From assembly GCF_017875275.1 (NCBI RefSeq), contig NZ_JAGGML010000001.1, positions 1,862,501-1,926,500 on the forward strand: a stretch of DNA of 64,000 nucleotides, read 5' to 3'. Position 1 is the stretch's first letter. Each line of letters begins with the position of its first letter. Shown one piece after another: positions 54,128-64,000 of this stretch. Source of the stretch: Xanthobacter flavus (lineage in GTDB: Bacteria; Pseudomonadota; Alphaproteobacteria; Rhizobiales; Xanthobacteraceae). A program made the translations under genes and the position numbers. Under the pieces are notes generated by a model. It was not told the DNA's origin, made no database searches, and worked only from the letters and a program-made list of their open reading frames with translations.

Positions 54128-54535
54128 ATGTCCGTTGATCTTGGGATGCCCGTCCTTGTGGTCGACGACTACAAGACCATGGTGCGCATCATCCGAAACC
54201 TTCTGAAGCAGATCGGCTTCGAGGATGTGGACGAGGCCTCCGATGGCACCGAGGCGCTGGCCAAGCTGAAGGAACGCAGCTACGGCCTCGTCATCTCGGA
54301 CTGGAACATGGAGCCGATGACCGGCTACGAGCTGTTGAAGCAGGTGCGCGCGGACGGGGCCCTTGGCCAGATCCCGTTCATCATGGTGACGGCGGAAGCC
54401 AAGTCCGAGAACGTGATCGCCGCCAAGAAGGCCGGCGTCAGCAATTACATCGTCAAGCCGTTCAACGCACAGACGCTGAAGGGCAAGATCGACGCGGTGT
54501 TCGAGAGCCTCGGCGCCGAGGCGGCCGTGGACTGA
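54128..54535 (+). CDS. cheY: Chemotaxis response regulator CheY (second copy, next to cheZ)
   Basis: 135-residue receiver: VLVVDDYKTMVRIIRNLLKQ, phosphoacceptor Asp58 in VISDWNMEPMTGYELL, Thr in IMVTAEAK and Lys in YIVKPFNAQTL. It is closer to classical motor-binding CheY (WNMEPMTG) than the copy at 14.4 kb. A longer frame begins upstream but the conserved start is at 54128, with GGGGGT upstream. Its proximity to cheZ suggests it is the motor-controlling CheY. Confidence 0.93.
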   Translation: MSVDLGMPVLVVDDYKTMVRIIRNLLKQIGFEDVDEASDGTEALAKLKERSYGLVISDWNMEPMTGYELLKQVRADGALGQIPFIMVTAEAKSENVIAAKKAGVSNYIVKPFNAQTLKGKIDAVFESLGAEAAVD

Positions 54536-54553
54536 GCCCGCCCGTCGCGCCGG

Positions 54554-55558
54554 TCAGTGTGCCGCGGCGCGGCGATAGCGATTGCGGCCGCCGGCCTTCG
54601 CCCCATAAAGGGCGGCATCGGCCGCCGCGAACAGGCCGGCGAGATCGCAGCCCCGCGCTGTGGCCCCGCCGATGCTCGCCGTAAGATGGCCGCCCGACGG
54701 GTGCGGGATGCTCTCTGCCCGGAACGCGGCCAGCAGCGCCTCGCCCACCACATCGCAGCCGGCCTCGTCGGTATCCGGCAGGATCACCGCGAATTCCTCG
54801 CCGCCATAGCGCGCCGCGGTATCCTGCGCCCGCCCCGGAAGCCGCGCCAGCACGCCGCCCACCGCGGCCAGCGCCGCATCTCCGGCCTGATGGCCCCACA
54901 AATCGTTCACCACCTTGAAGTGGTCGATGTCGATCACCAGCAGCGACAGCGGCCCCTCCAGGCGCTGCGCCCTGCGCATGGCACGCTCCAGTTCCTCGTC
55001 GAAGCTGCGCCGGTTGGGCAGGCCCGTGAGTGCGTCCAGCTGGGACTTGCGGGCGAGATCGCGATTGAGGCGCAGAAGCTCCACTTCGTCCGCCGCCACC
55101 GCCGCGAGGTCGAGCAGCGGGCCGAAGTCAAAGGCCTCCTTGTCCCGCGCCTCCCGCCCCATCACGCACATCGTGCCGATGACCAGATCCGGCTCAACCA
55201 TCAGCGGCGCGCCCGCATAGAAGCGCAGCGGCAGGTGCGGGACGAGGGGATGGCCCAGAAGGCGCGGATCGGACTTCATGTCGCCGATCACCAGCGGTGC
55301 GCCGCTCCCCACCAGCATGTTGCACATGGTGTCGCGCCGGGGAACGCTGGCCGGCACGAGAGCGGACGTGCGCGATTTCTGCCACTGGTGGGTGCCGTCG
55401 ATGAGGCCGAGGAAGGCGACATCCGCCTCGTAGAGCCGCCGCGCCAGCCGCGTCAGCCGGTCGAACCGCTCGTCGGGGGGCGTATCCATGAGACCACACG
55501 TCGCAAGGACGGTGAGGCGCTGGGCCTCGTTCGCAGGGGCGGCGGGGGGTGTCCACAA
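54554..55558 (-). CDS. GAF-GGDEF diguanylate cyclase
   Basis: 334-residue soluble protein. An N-terminal GAF domain (NEAQRLTVLATCGLMDTPPD, FVAFLGLID-like strand, APLMVEPDLVIGTMCVM) is followed by a short coiled linker (ELLRLNRDLARKSQLDALTG) and a GGDEF domain with the active motif GGEEF at residues 252-256. An inhibitory RxxD I-site lies five residues before it (Arg243-Asp246), so product inhibition is expected. The start is a TTG, supported by GAGGT upstream and by GAF homology before the first ATG. It makes c-di-GMP and, at the edge of the flagellar cluster, is likely to influence motility. Confidence 0.88.
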   Translation of the reverse strand: MWTPPAAPANEAQRLTVLATCGLMDTPPDERFDRLTRLARRLYEADVAFLGLIDGTHQWQKSRTSALVPASVPRRDTMCNMLVGSGAPLVIGDMKSDPRLLGHPLVPHLPLRFYAGAPLMVEPDLVIGTMCVMGREARDKEAFDFGPLLDLAAVAADEVELLRLNRDLARKSQLDALTGLPNRRSFDEELERAMRRAQRLEGPLSLLVIDIDHFKVVNDLWGHQAGDAALAAVGGVLARLPGRAQDTAARYGGEEFAVILPDTDEAGCDVVGEALLAAFRAESIPHPSGGHLTASIGGATARGCDLAGLFAAADAALYGAKAGGRNRYRRAAAH

Positions 55559-56055
55559 GGGGCAGGACCTCGATCGATGACGCTGGGGCGGGCGGACCGG
55601 GCGGCGGATGAGGGTGGGGATACCTTTCGGGCGGGCAGATCGGGGACAAGGAGGTCGGGCGCAAGCAGCTCGGTGGCAAGCAGGTCAGGGGCAAGCAGGT
55701 CAGGGGCAAGCCCGGGGCGGAGCTGGCGGGCAGCTGAAGCAGGCTGGCAGGCGGGACCCCACGGCGCAACGGGCGTGCGGGAGTGGCCCTCGCGCCGTCG
55801 CAACCTGAAAGTGCGTCGCAATTGCAATGCTCAAGATTGCGCGTAGCGCGCCGCCGTTCGCGGCGCGGGCCGGGCGCGATTCGCGGATGAGTCGGCCTGT
55901 CGGAGCGGGCTGCCGGAGGGACGGCTATCGGCGGGGGTTCGAATCGTCGCTCGAATCAGGCCGAACCCACCCGAATCGGGGGATGAACCTCAGCCGGAAA
56001 CCTGGGTGGAACGACCCGGCATGGAGCGATCGATGGGGAATGCCGGGTGGAAATT
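55559..56055. other. Gene-free region between the diguanylate cyclase and tRNA-Ala
   Basis: About 500 bp without a convincing gene. Several overlapping frames exist only because of the 15-bp repeat array and GC-rich composition; none has a ribosome-binding site plus family resemblance. It marks the change from the motility cluster to housekeeping genes. Confidence 0.55.
55636..55710. repeat. Five tandem copies of a 15-bp minisatellite
   Basis: Units at 55636, 55651, 55666, 55681 and 55696; the last two are identical (CAGGTCAGGGGCAAG), the others differ at one to five positions. The 15-bp period keeps any reading frame open: on the minus strand it can be read as a repeating Leu-Ala-Pro-Asp-Leu pentapeptide. 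Without support for translation it is treated as a non-coding minisatellite. Confidence 0.9.
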
Positions 56056-56131
<76 letters not shown>

Positions 56132-56286
56132 ACCGGGCCGCGGGCTGCGCGCTTTGGGTTTCATAGCCAAGGCTGAAAACCTCGGCATCAGAACCAGTTA
56201 GCGCGCCGGGAAGTCCCGCGGCGGGGTGCCCGGCGATTGATGTCCGCCGAGCGAGAGCGGCCTTAAAGCACAGGCCGCGTCGGGTA

Positions 56287-56685
56287 TCAAGCCTCTTCGT
56301 CGTCTTCGAGGCCCTCTCCGATCAGATCGGAGACGTCATCCCCATCATCTTCGTCTTCTTCAAGGAACGTGTCGTCGTCACCGGCCTCGATGTCGTCGTC
56401 CACATCCACGTCGTCGCCGACCACCACCTTCGCGGGGGCTGCGGCTTCCTCGTCGGCTTCCTCGAGGCTGATGACCTCGGCCTCAGCCTCTTCGCCGTCC
56501 ACCTCTTCGGCAGCGACGGCCGCGCGCGGCTCCGCGCGGCTGCTGCCACGGGCGGCGGGTTCAAAATAGGACCTCGGATAGGATTCCCCCGTGAACGGAG
56601 ACACGACGGGATCCTTGTTGAGGTCGTAAAACTTGCGCCCCGTAACCGGACAGATGCGCTTGGTGCCGAGTTCGGGCTTCGCCAC
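56287..56685 (-). CDS. TIGR02300 family protein with acidic tail
   Basis: 132 residues. The N-terminus AKPELGTKRICPVTGRKFYD followed by LNKDPVVSPFTGESYP is the alphaproteobacterial TIGR02300 signature. The C-terminal 75 residues are dominated by Asp and Glu. The start is taken as the GTG at 56685 because the family begins (M)AKPELGTK and GAGGAA lies just upstream; a longer frame from 56724 is unlikely. The function is not established, though the acidic tail and short zinc-ribbon-like head suggest a binding protein. The family usually has CPxCG; here CPVTG replaces it, so metal binding is doubtful. Divergent from aroA. Confidence 0.88.
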   Translation of the reverse strand: MAKPELGTKRICPVTGRKFYDLNKDPVVSPFTGESYPRSYFEPAARGSSRAEPRAAVAAEEVDGEEAEAEVISLEEADEEAAAPAKVVVGDDVDVDDDIEAGDDDTFLEEDEDDGDDVSDLIGEGLEDDEEA

Positions 56686-56804
56686 GGCAAAGTTCCTCGG
56701 AGCTGTATAAGGAGCGTGCTCCATTGGCGTTTCGCCCGCGCCCTGTCAAGGGCAGATCATCATGGCGTCGCAACAGCGTGACGCCGCAAGCGACGGCGTG
56801 CTAG

Positions 56805-58259
<1,455 letters not shown>

Positions 58260-58269
58260 CGGGACGGCC

Positions 58270-58890
58270 ATGATCATCGCCATCGACGGGCCGGCGGCAT
58301 CCGGCAAGGGCACGCTGGCCCGGCGGCTGGCCGCGCATTACGGCCTGCCGCATCTCGATACCGGCCTGCTTTATCGCGCGGTCGGAGCGCGCTGCCTCAA
58401 AGAGGGCCGCCTCGGCGACGAGGGAGCGTCGGTCGCAGCCGCCCTGAGCCTTGATGTTTCGGCACTAGATCCGGACGCGCTGCGAACGGCTGAACTCGGC
58501 GAGGCGGCATCCGTGGTGGCCGCCCGGCCCGGCGTGCGCGCGGCGCTTTTGGACCTCCAACGCCGCTTCGCCGCCCAGGCCGGCGGGGCGGTGCTGGACG
58601 GGCGCGACATCGGAACGGTCATCTGCCCCGATGCGCCGGCCAAGCTGTTCGTCACCGCACGGCCGGAGGTGCGGGCCGAGCGCCGGTTCCGCGAGCTGGC
58701 CGGACGGAGCGAGACCATCGCATACGACGCCGTCCTGGCCGACATCCTGAAGCGCGACGAGCGCGATTCGGGCCGCTCCAGCGCGCCGCTCTTGAAGGCC
58801 GACGACGCCGTGCTGCTCGACACCTCCGACCTCGGCATCGAAGCCGCCTTTGCGGCGGCGCTCGCCATCGTGGAAGCCCGCCGGGCCTGA
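58270..58890 (+). CDS. cmk: Cytidylate kinase
   Basis: Phosphorylates CMP and dCMP with ATP. 206 residues with the P-loop [17 protein letters not shown], the acceptor-site segment [36 protein letters not shown] and the LID-like [20 protein letters not shown]. aroA-cmk is a conserved pair in alphaproteobacteria, normally with rpsA next; here rpsA is absent and an FAH-family gene follows after 100 bp. Confidence 0.96.
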   Translation: MIIAIDGPAASGKGTLARRLAAHYGLPHLDTGLLYRAVGARCLKEGRLGDEGASVAAALSLDVSALDPDALRTAELGEAASVVAARPGVRAALLDLQRRFAAQAGGAVLDGRDIGTVICPDAPAKLFVTARPEVRAERRFRELAGRSETIAYDAVLADILKRDERDSGRSSAPLLKADDAVLLDTSDLGIEAAFAAALAIVEARRA

Positions 58891-58990
58891 GGCTCGCGAA
58901 ATCCGTTCACCCGCCACGCGCTGCGACGTTTCGCCCTTTCCTCGCCGGCCGCCGCGCCCTATTCAAGCACCCGAACCTTCGGAGCGCCCC

Positions 58991-59680
58991 ATGGCCAGCT
59001 ACGTCTTCCAGCCCCAGCCCCATCCCCACCTGCCCATCGTCGGCAGCGATGCCGTGTTTCCGGTGCATCGCATCTATTGCGTCGGCCGCAACTTCGCTGA
59101 CCATGCGGTGGAGATGGGCCACGACCCCAACAAGGAGCCGCCCTTCTTCTTCCAGAAGAACCCGGACACGCTGGTGCGCTCGGGCGCGACCATCACCTAC
59201 CCCAAGCTCACCAAGGACCTGCACCACGAGGTCGAACTGGTGGTGGCGCTGAAGGAAGGCGGCGAGGACATTCCGGTGGAACGGGCCCTCGACCACGTGT
59301 TCGGCTACGGCGTCGGCCTCGATCTGACCCGCCGCGACCTCCAGGGCGAAGCCAAGAAGCTCGGCCGCCCGTGGGAAACCGGAAAGGCCTTCGAGGACTC
59401 CGCGCCCTGCTCGGCGATTCTTCCGGTCGCGACCGCCGGGCATCCCGGTGCCGGGCGCATCTTCCTGAAGGTCAATGACAAGGTGAAGCAGGAAGGCAAC
59501 CTGAACCAGATGATCTGGAAGGTGCCGGAGATGATCGCGACCCTCTCCACCCTGTTCCGCCTCGCCCCCGGCGACCTGATCTTCGCCGGCACCCCGGCGG
59601 GCGTCGGGGCGGTGCAGAAGGGCGACGTGCTGGAAGGCGGCGTCGAGGGCGTCGGCGAAATCCGCCTGACGGTGGACTGA
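58991..59680 (+). CDS. Fumarylacetoacetate hydrolase family protein
   Basis: 229 residues of the FAH/FPH superfamily: VHRIYCVGRNFADHAVEMGH, EPPFFFQKNPDTLV, HHEVELVVALKEGG, FGYGVGLDLTRRDLQGEAKK and the C-terminal LAPGDLIFAGTPAGVGAVQK. The metal ligands (the Glu in the HHEVE segment and the Asp in GLDLTRRD) are present. Members hydrolyse fumarylpyruvate or acylpyruvates or act as oxaloacetate decarboxylases. Products of the maiA-like isomerase at 3.1 kb would be substrates for such an enzyme, but the two genes are 55 kb apart. Convergent with the KAS gene, 7 bp between stops. Confidence 0.9.
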   Translation: MASYVFQPQPHPHLPIVGSDAVFPVHRIYCVGRNFADHAVEMGHDPNKEPPFFFQKNPDTLVRSGATITYPKLTKDLHHEVELVVALKEGGEDIPVERALDHVFGYGVGLDLTRRDLQGEAKKLGRPWETGKAFEDSAPCSAILPVATAGHPGAGRIFLKVNDKVKQEGNLNQMIWKVPEMIATLSTLFRLAPGDLIFAGTPAGVGAVQKGDVLEGGVEGVGEIRLTVD

Positions 59681-59687
59681 AACCCCT

Positions 59688-60893
59688 TCAGGCGGCCCTG
59701 ATCGCGAGCACCGCGTTCAGGCCGCCGAAGGCGAAGGCGTTGACCAGGGCGATTTCCGCCGTGGCCGTCCGCGGGGCGTTGGGCACGCAATCCACGTCAC
59801 ATTCGGGATCAGGCTCGCGGAAATTCAGCGTGGGCGGCAGGAAGCCGTTGCGCATGCCGAGCAGCGCCGCCGTGACGCCCAGCGCCCCCGAGGCGCCGAA
59901 GCAGTGGCCGGTCATGGATTTCAGCGACGACACCGGCACCTTGGCCAGCCGCTCGCCAAGCACCGTGCGCAGCGACGTGGTCTCGGTCTTGTCGTTCAGC
60001 ACCGTGCCGGTGCCGTGCGCCGCGACGTAATCCACCGCGCCGGCATCGAGCCCCGCATCGTCGAGGGCGGCGGAAATGGCGCGGGCGGTGCTCGAGGCAT
60101 CGGGCGCCGTGAGGTCGGCGCCGTCGGCGGTCATGCCGAAGCCGAGCACCTCGCCGAGAATGGTGGCGCCGCGGGCGCGGGCCCGTTCCATCTCCTCCAG
60201 CACCAGCACGGCCGCGCCTTCACCCAGCACCAGCCCGCTGCGGTCTTTGGAAAAGGGGCGGCAGGTGTCGGCCGCGAGCACGCGCAGCGCTTCCCAGCTC
60301 TTCACCATGCCCAGCGTCAGCGGGGCCTCGCAGCCGCCGGTGACGGCCATATCCAGCATCCCGCCGCGGATCATCTGAAAAGCGAGGCCGATGGCATGGG
60401 AAGCCGAGGCGCAGGCCGAGGCGGCGCTGAAGCTCGGCCCGGTGATGTGATAGGCCATGGAAATCTGGCTGGCCGCGGACGAGGGCATGACGCGCGGCAC
60501 CGTGAAGGGCAGAGGGCGCGCGCCATCGCGCAGGATGCGCACATAGCCCTCTTCCAACGTCTGGCAGCCCACCGCCGCACCGAAGATGACGCCGGCCTTC
60601 TGCGGCGCCACGCCCTCGGTGGCGCCTGCAGCCTCGGTCATCGCCTCCGCCGCCGCCAGCAAGGCGAACTGGCCGGACCGGTCGACCGTGGAAATCTGCC
60701 GTGGGGTGAAGTGCGCTTCAGCCGAGTAGCCCGGCACCTCACCCACCACCCGCGTCTTGACCTGTTCCTGCGGCACCAGCGTGAGCGGCCCAATGCCGCC
60801 ACGCCCCTGCCGGAGGGCTTCGAGATGAATGGGAATGCCGAGGCCGAGGGCGGAAACGGCGCCGATGCCGGTGATGGCGACCCTGCGGCTCAT
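59688..60893 (-). CDS. Beta-ketoacyl-ACP synthase, FabF/NodE type
   Basis: Condensing enzyme of 401 residues. The nucleophile is Cys161 (GPSFSAASACASASHAIG), with His in VAAHGTGTVLND and in SMTGHCFGASGALG completing the Cys-His-His triad. The N-terminus (RRVAITGIGAVSALGLGIP) and the C-terminal NAFAFGGLNAVLAIR are FabF-like. The start at 60893 overlaps the preceding ACP gene by ATGA, forming a two-gene unit like nodFE, which adds special acyl chains in rhizobia. A dedicated lipid-modification role is likelier than general fatty-acid synthesis; the product is unknown. Confidence 0.87.
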   Translation of the reverse strand: MSRRVAITGIGAVSALGLGIPIHLEALRQGRGGIGPLTLVPQEQVKTRVVGEVPGYSAEAHFTPRQISTVDRSGQFALLAAAEAMTEAAGATEGVAPQKAGVIFGAAVGCQTLEEGYVRILRDGARPLPFTVPRVMPSSAASQISMAYHITGPSFSAASACASASHAIGLAFQMIRGGMLDMAVTGGCEAPLTLGMVKSWEALRVLAADTCRPFSKDRSGLVLGEGAAVLVLEEMERARARGATILGEVLGFGMTADGADLTAPDASSTARAISAALDDAGLDAGAVDYVAAHGTGTVLNDKTETTSLRTVLGERLAKVPVSSLKSMTGHCFGASGALGVTAALLGMRNGFLPPTLNFREPDPECDVDCVPNAPRTATAEIALVNAFAFGGLNAVLAIRAA

Positions 60894-61177
60894 CGGGCCG
60901 GCTGCGCCGTGGACACCGTGCCGCTCCGCGCGTCGATGAGCTGCTCGACCGCTTCGAGCAGGGCGAAAACCTTCACGTCGTTGCTTTCGAGCACGCCCTG
61001 GGACGGCACTTCGATGCCGAAGCGTTCCTCGATCTTGAAGATCAGTTCCACGAGGTCGAGCGATCCGATGCCGAGGTCCGCGACGCTGGTGTCCGCGTCG
61101 ATGATGGCCGGATCGATGGATGCCTCTTCTGCGATGACCGCGAGGATTTCGGCCCTGCGTCCGCTGAATTCCGCCAC
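60890..61177 (-). CDS. Acyl carrier protein (NodF-like partner of the KAS)
   Basis: 95-residue ACP with the phosphopantetheine Ser39 in DLGIGSLDLVELIFKIEERF. Acidic helices precede and follow it. The start is a GTG preceded by GGAG; the much longer frame upstream lacks homology. It overlaps the KAS by four bases and has no nearby malonyltransferase or ketoreductase, so it must borrow those activities. A specialised ACP of the NodF/AcpXL kind is the best fit. Confidence 0.85.
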   Translation of the reverse strand: MAEFSGRRAEILAVIAEEASIDPAIIDADTSVADLGIGSLDLVELIFKIEERFGIEVPSQGVLESNDVKVFALLEAVEQLIDARSGTVSTAQPAR

Positions 61178-61357
61178 GCAACTTCTCCGTACCCGATCCA
61201 CGGCGGCAGCGCCGCCGTCACCCCCTCCGGGAGCGGCTAAAATGCACAGCAGCACCGGGGCTGTCCACCTGTCGCGATGTCCGGTGCCGGAACCTGCCTC
61301 CGCACGGCGCCGTTGAGCCTTATGCGCCCGCCGGTTGCGGGCCGACAAGGAGGCGCC

Positions 61358-61561
61358 ATGACGCTCGAACCGCGACTTATTTCCGAGGCTGATGCCACCC
61401 GCCTCGGCGTGATGGCCGGTTGGTGGGCCGTCGCACCCGACGGCACGCCGGCGGCAGGTCCCTACCCGACTCGGGAAGCCGCAATCGTCGGCATCGGCAA
61501 GCGCGGCGCGGACCAGCCGACGGGCCGGCCCGGAGAAAGCGGACCGCCGCCGGAGGAATGA
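61358..61561 (+). CDS. Small protein of unknown function
   Basis: 67 residues, soluble, with no family I recognise: LEPRLISEADATRLGVMAGW, then WWAVAPDGTPAAGPYPTREA, an inverted pattern of Gly/Pro turns and an acidic/Pro-rich end (GESGPPPEE). The start is strongly supported by AAGGAGG eight bases upstream. It ends directly before the isochorismatase-like gene, so the two are cotranscribed. The WAVxxDG pattern recalls small uncharacterised proteins of Hyphomicrobiales; no function is proposed. Confidence 0.65.
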   Translation: MTLEPRLISEADATRLGVMAGWWAVAPDGTPAAGPYPTREAAIVGIGKRGADQPTGRPGESGPPPEE

Positions 61562-62179
61562 ATGGGACAAGGCCTGAGAAGCCCCATCGGTCCCCGCGCA
61601 GTGCATCTGTGCGTGGACATGCAGCAATTGTTCGCGCCCGGAGGACCTTGGCCGACGCCCTGGGCACCGCGGATTCTGCCGGTGATCGTCGAGCTGGCCG
61701 GCCGTGTGCCAGGGCGGACCCTGTTCTCCCGCTTCATCCCGCCGCATGCGCCGGAAGCACTGCCGGGCACCTGGCGCCAGCTCTACAGCAAATGGCGAGA
61801 GGTGACGCAGGCCCAACTCGCGCCCGAACTCCTGGAGCTGGTACCGGAGCTACAGCGATTCTCACCTCCCGCACAACTCGTTGATAAGACTCGCTATTCT
61901 GCGTTCTCCTCCCCGAGCCTCCTGCCCCTTCTCGCCCATCTCGGTGCCGACACCCTCGTGCTGACGGGGGCGGAGACGGATGTGTGCATTCTCGCAACGC
62001 TGTTCGATGCCGTGGATTACGGATTTCGGGTCGTGGTGGCGCGAGACGCGGTGTGCTCGTCCTCCGACGCGGGACACGATGCGGTGCTGCACATGCTGTC
62101 GCAACGATTGTCGATCCAGGTGGAAGTCGCTGAAATGGAAGAGATTTTGTCGGCCTGGCGAACGGCCGACGCGGCGTGA
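61562..62179 (+). CDS. Isochorismatase-like cysteine hydrolase
   Basis: 205-residue hydrolase of the isochorismatase-like fold. The Asp-Lys-Cys triad is visible: Asp19 in LCVDMQQLF, Lys in LVDKTRYSAF and Cys in GAETDVCILATLFDAV. The family includes nicotinamidases and carbamoyl hydrolases, and the exact substrate is not evident. It follows the 67-residue gene with no gap. Codon choice here is visibly less GC-biased than in the flagellar genes (for example GATAAGACT and TATTCT). Confidence 0.85.
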   Translation: MGQGLRSPIGPRAVHLCVDMQQLFAPGGPWPTPWAPRILPVIVELAGRVPGRTLFSRFIPPHAPEALPGTWRQLYSKWREVTQAQLAPELLELVPELQRFSPPAQLVDKTRYSAFSSPSLLPLLAHLGADTLVLTGAETDVCILATLFDAVDYGFRVVVARDAVCSSSDAGHDAVLHMLSQRLSIQVEVAEMEEILSAWRTADAA

Positions 62180-62246
62180 GGCGGAACCGGCCACCGCCGG
62201 ACGGGTTGTCCTGCATTCGAACCCATTCCCCGACGGGAGCAGCATC

Positions 62247-63104
62247 ATGGACCATCCCGCGACGCCTCCGCTTCCCGCGCAGCGGCAGCCCATGCCGGGC
62301 CTGACCGAGGCGATGGATCCGCGCCCCGATCATGGCGAGACGAGCTATGTCGGCTCCGGAAAGCTCAAGGGCCTCAAGGCCTTGGTTACCGGAGGCGACA
62401 GCGGCATCGGGCGGGCCGTCTGCCTGGCCTTTGCCCGCGAGGGCGCTGACGTGTGCATCGCCTATCTGGAAGAGGACGAGGACGCTGAAGAGACCCGCCG
62501 GCTGGTGGAAGAGGCTGGGCAAATAGGGATTTTGGCGGCGGGGGATATTTCCGACCCCGCATTCTGCCGGCGGCTGGTGGACGATGCGGCGGAGGCGCTC
62601 GGCGGGCTCGATATTCTGGTAAACAATGCCGCCCATCAGGCCACGTTCGAGAAAGTGGAAGATATTCCAGATAGCGAGTGGGAACATACCTTCGCCGTCA
62701 ATATCCATTCCATGTTCTATCTCAGCAAGGCCGCGCTTAAGTATATGAAGGACGGCGGCTCCATCATCAATACCGCGTCGATCAACTCGGACAATCCCAA
62801 TCCAACCTTGCTGGCTTACGCAGCGACCAAGGGTGCCATCCATAATTTCACGGCAGGACTTGCCCAATCGCTCGCCCCGCGCGGCATTCGGGTCAACGCG
62901 GTGGCGCCGGGGCCGATCTGGACGCCGCTGATCCCCTCCACGATGCCGGAGGAGGCGGTGAAAAACTTTGGAAAATCAGTGCCCATGGGCCGTCCGGGGC
63001 AGCCGGCGGAGCTGGCGACGGCCTATGTGATGCTGGCCGATCCGCGCTCCAGCTACGTCTCCGGCGCGACCATCGCCGTCACCGGCGGCAAGCCCTTCCT
63101 CTGA
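62247..63104 (+). CDS. Short-chain dehydrogenase/reductase (YghA-like)
   Basis: 285-residue SDR. The NAD(P)-binding TGGDSGIGRAVCLAFAREGA, NNAAHQ, the catalytic Ser in NTASINS and YAATKGA with Tyr and Lys are intact. The N-terminal extension before residue 35 (PLPAQRQPMPGLTEAMDPRP) and the overall pattern match the YghA/YdaD/general-stress SDR subfamily. Start supported by GGGAGC upstream. It is 67 bp after the isochorismatase-like gene and probably cotranscribed, which suggests a small stress or detoxification operon. Confidence 0.9.
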   Translation: MDHPATPPLPAQRQPMPGLTEAMDPRPDHGETSYVGSGKLKGLKALVTGGDSGIGRAVCLAFAREGADVCIAYLEEDEDAEETRRLVEEAGQIGILAAGDISDPAFCRRLVDDAAEALGGLDILVNNAAHQATFEKVEDIPDSEWEHTFAVNIHSMFYLSKAALKYMKDGGSIINTASINSDNPNPTLLAYAATKGAIHNFTAGLAQSLAPRGIRVNAVAPGPIWTPLIPSTMPEEAVKNFGKSVPMGRPGQPAELATAYVMLADPRSSYVSGATIAVTGGKPFL

Positions 63105-63203
63105 CCTGACACCGAGATCAGTGCGAGTAGCACCAGGGGTTCAGGCCGGGAATCGATGGCGTTTGGCGCGTTCGAGAGCGGAGTTCGATTCGATAGCACT
63201 CGA

Positions 63204-64000
<797 letters not shown>

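Noticed and set aside
55453-55827. Possible pentapeptide-repeat protein (Leu-Ala-Pro-Asp-Leu) on the minus strand
   Set aside because: The repeat comes from a 15-bp minisatellite; flanking residues are Arg/Pro/Ser-rich, other frames are equally open, and there is no clear ribosome-binding site.

Overview
The window is GC-rich, densely packed chromosomal DNA from an alphaproteobacterium of the order Hyphomicrobiales (Rhizobiales). The evidence is a rhizobial-type motility region (motA/B/C/E, ftcR, flaF/flbT, a DUF1217 gene), a CP4-like class II aroA next to cmk, a TIGR02300 gene beside tRNA-Ala, and pervasive ATGA/GTGA start-stop overlaps. A Xanthobacteraceae-like genome (Xanthobacter, Azorhizobium, Ancylobacter group) would fit, but the genus is an inference and was not tested.

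Layout. 1-4223 (minus): a probable uptake-and-catabolism operon with an ABM-like small protein, a zeta-class GST isomerase (maiA-like) and a TRAP transporter (dctQ, an enlarged dctM, dctP cut by the left edge). 4661-9549: a signalling island with a PDC-type histidine kinase and a lone receiver on the minus strand, and divergent REC-EAL and REC-MarR proteins on the plus strand. 9618-12088 (minus): a methyl-accepting chemotaxis protein and the flagellar regulator ftcR. 12406-31184 (minus): a long chemotaxis/flagellar run in transcription order DUF1217, flgF, fliI, flgE, flgK, flgL, flaF, flbT, flgD, fliQ, flhA, fliR, fliJ-like, flgJ, flgN-like, FliL-like, cheA, cheW, cheY, cheB, cheR. 31620-43367 (plus): motA, fliM, a DUF6468-like gene, fliN, fliG, flhB, an unknown gene, flgB, flgC, fliE, flgG, flgA, flgI, motE, flgH, fliL, fliP. 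43413-52926 (minus): fliC, fliF, fliH-like, motB, motC, fliK and a lytic transglycosylase. cheZ (minus) and a second cheY (plus) diverge at 54 kb, followed by a GAF-GGDEF diguanylate cyclase. From 56056 the content becomes housekeeping and metabolism: tRNA-Ala(GGC), a TIGR02300 protein, aroA, cmk, an FAH-family hydrolase, a beta-ketoacyl synthase/acyl carrier protein pair, a 67-residue unknown with an isochorismatase-like hydrolase, an SDR oxidoreductase, and a flavin monooxygenase cut by the right edge.

How it works together. The window encodes almost a complete flagellum: export gate FliPQR-FlhAB, ATPase FliI with FliH/FliJ candidates, MS ring FliF, C ring FliG/M/N, rod FlgB/C/F/G with FliE, P and L rings, hook with cap and length control, hook-filament junction, one flagellin, and the MotA/B stator with the periplasmic partners MotC and MotE. 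It also encodes a full chemotaxis core (MCP, CheA/W/R/B, two CheY, CheZ). No fliD, fliS, fliO or flgM was recognised. FtcR, FlaF/FlbT and the REC-EAL and GGDEF proteins give transcriptional, post-transcriptional and c-di-GMP control points.

No wholly new gene system was found. The observations most worth a second look are a MotC with an Ala/Pro-rich segment of about 380 residues, a 27-bp in-frame duplication inside an EAL domain with a divergent loop 6, a FliM-like docking peptide at the C-terminus of CheZ combined with a FliM that lacks it, an isolated NodFE-like ACP/KAS pair, a class II EPSP synthase with Gly where the CP4 enzyme has Ala, several foldback repeats, a 15-bp minisatellite, and repeated operator-like sites.
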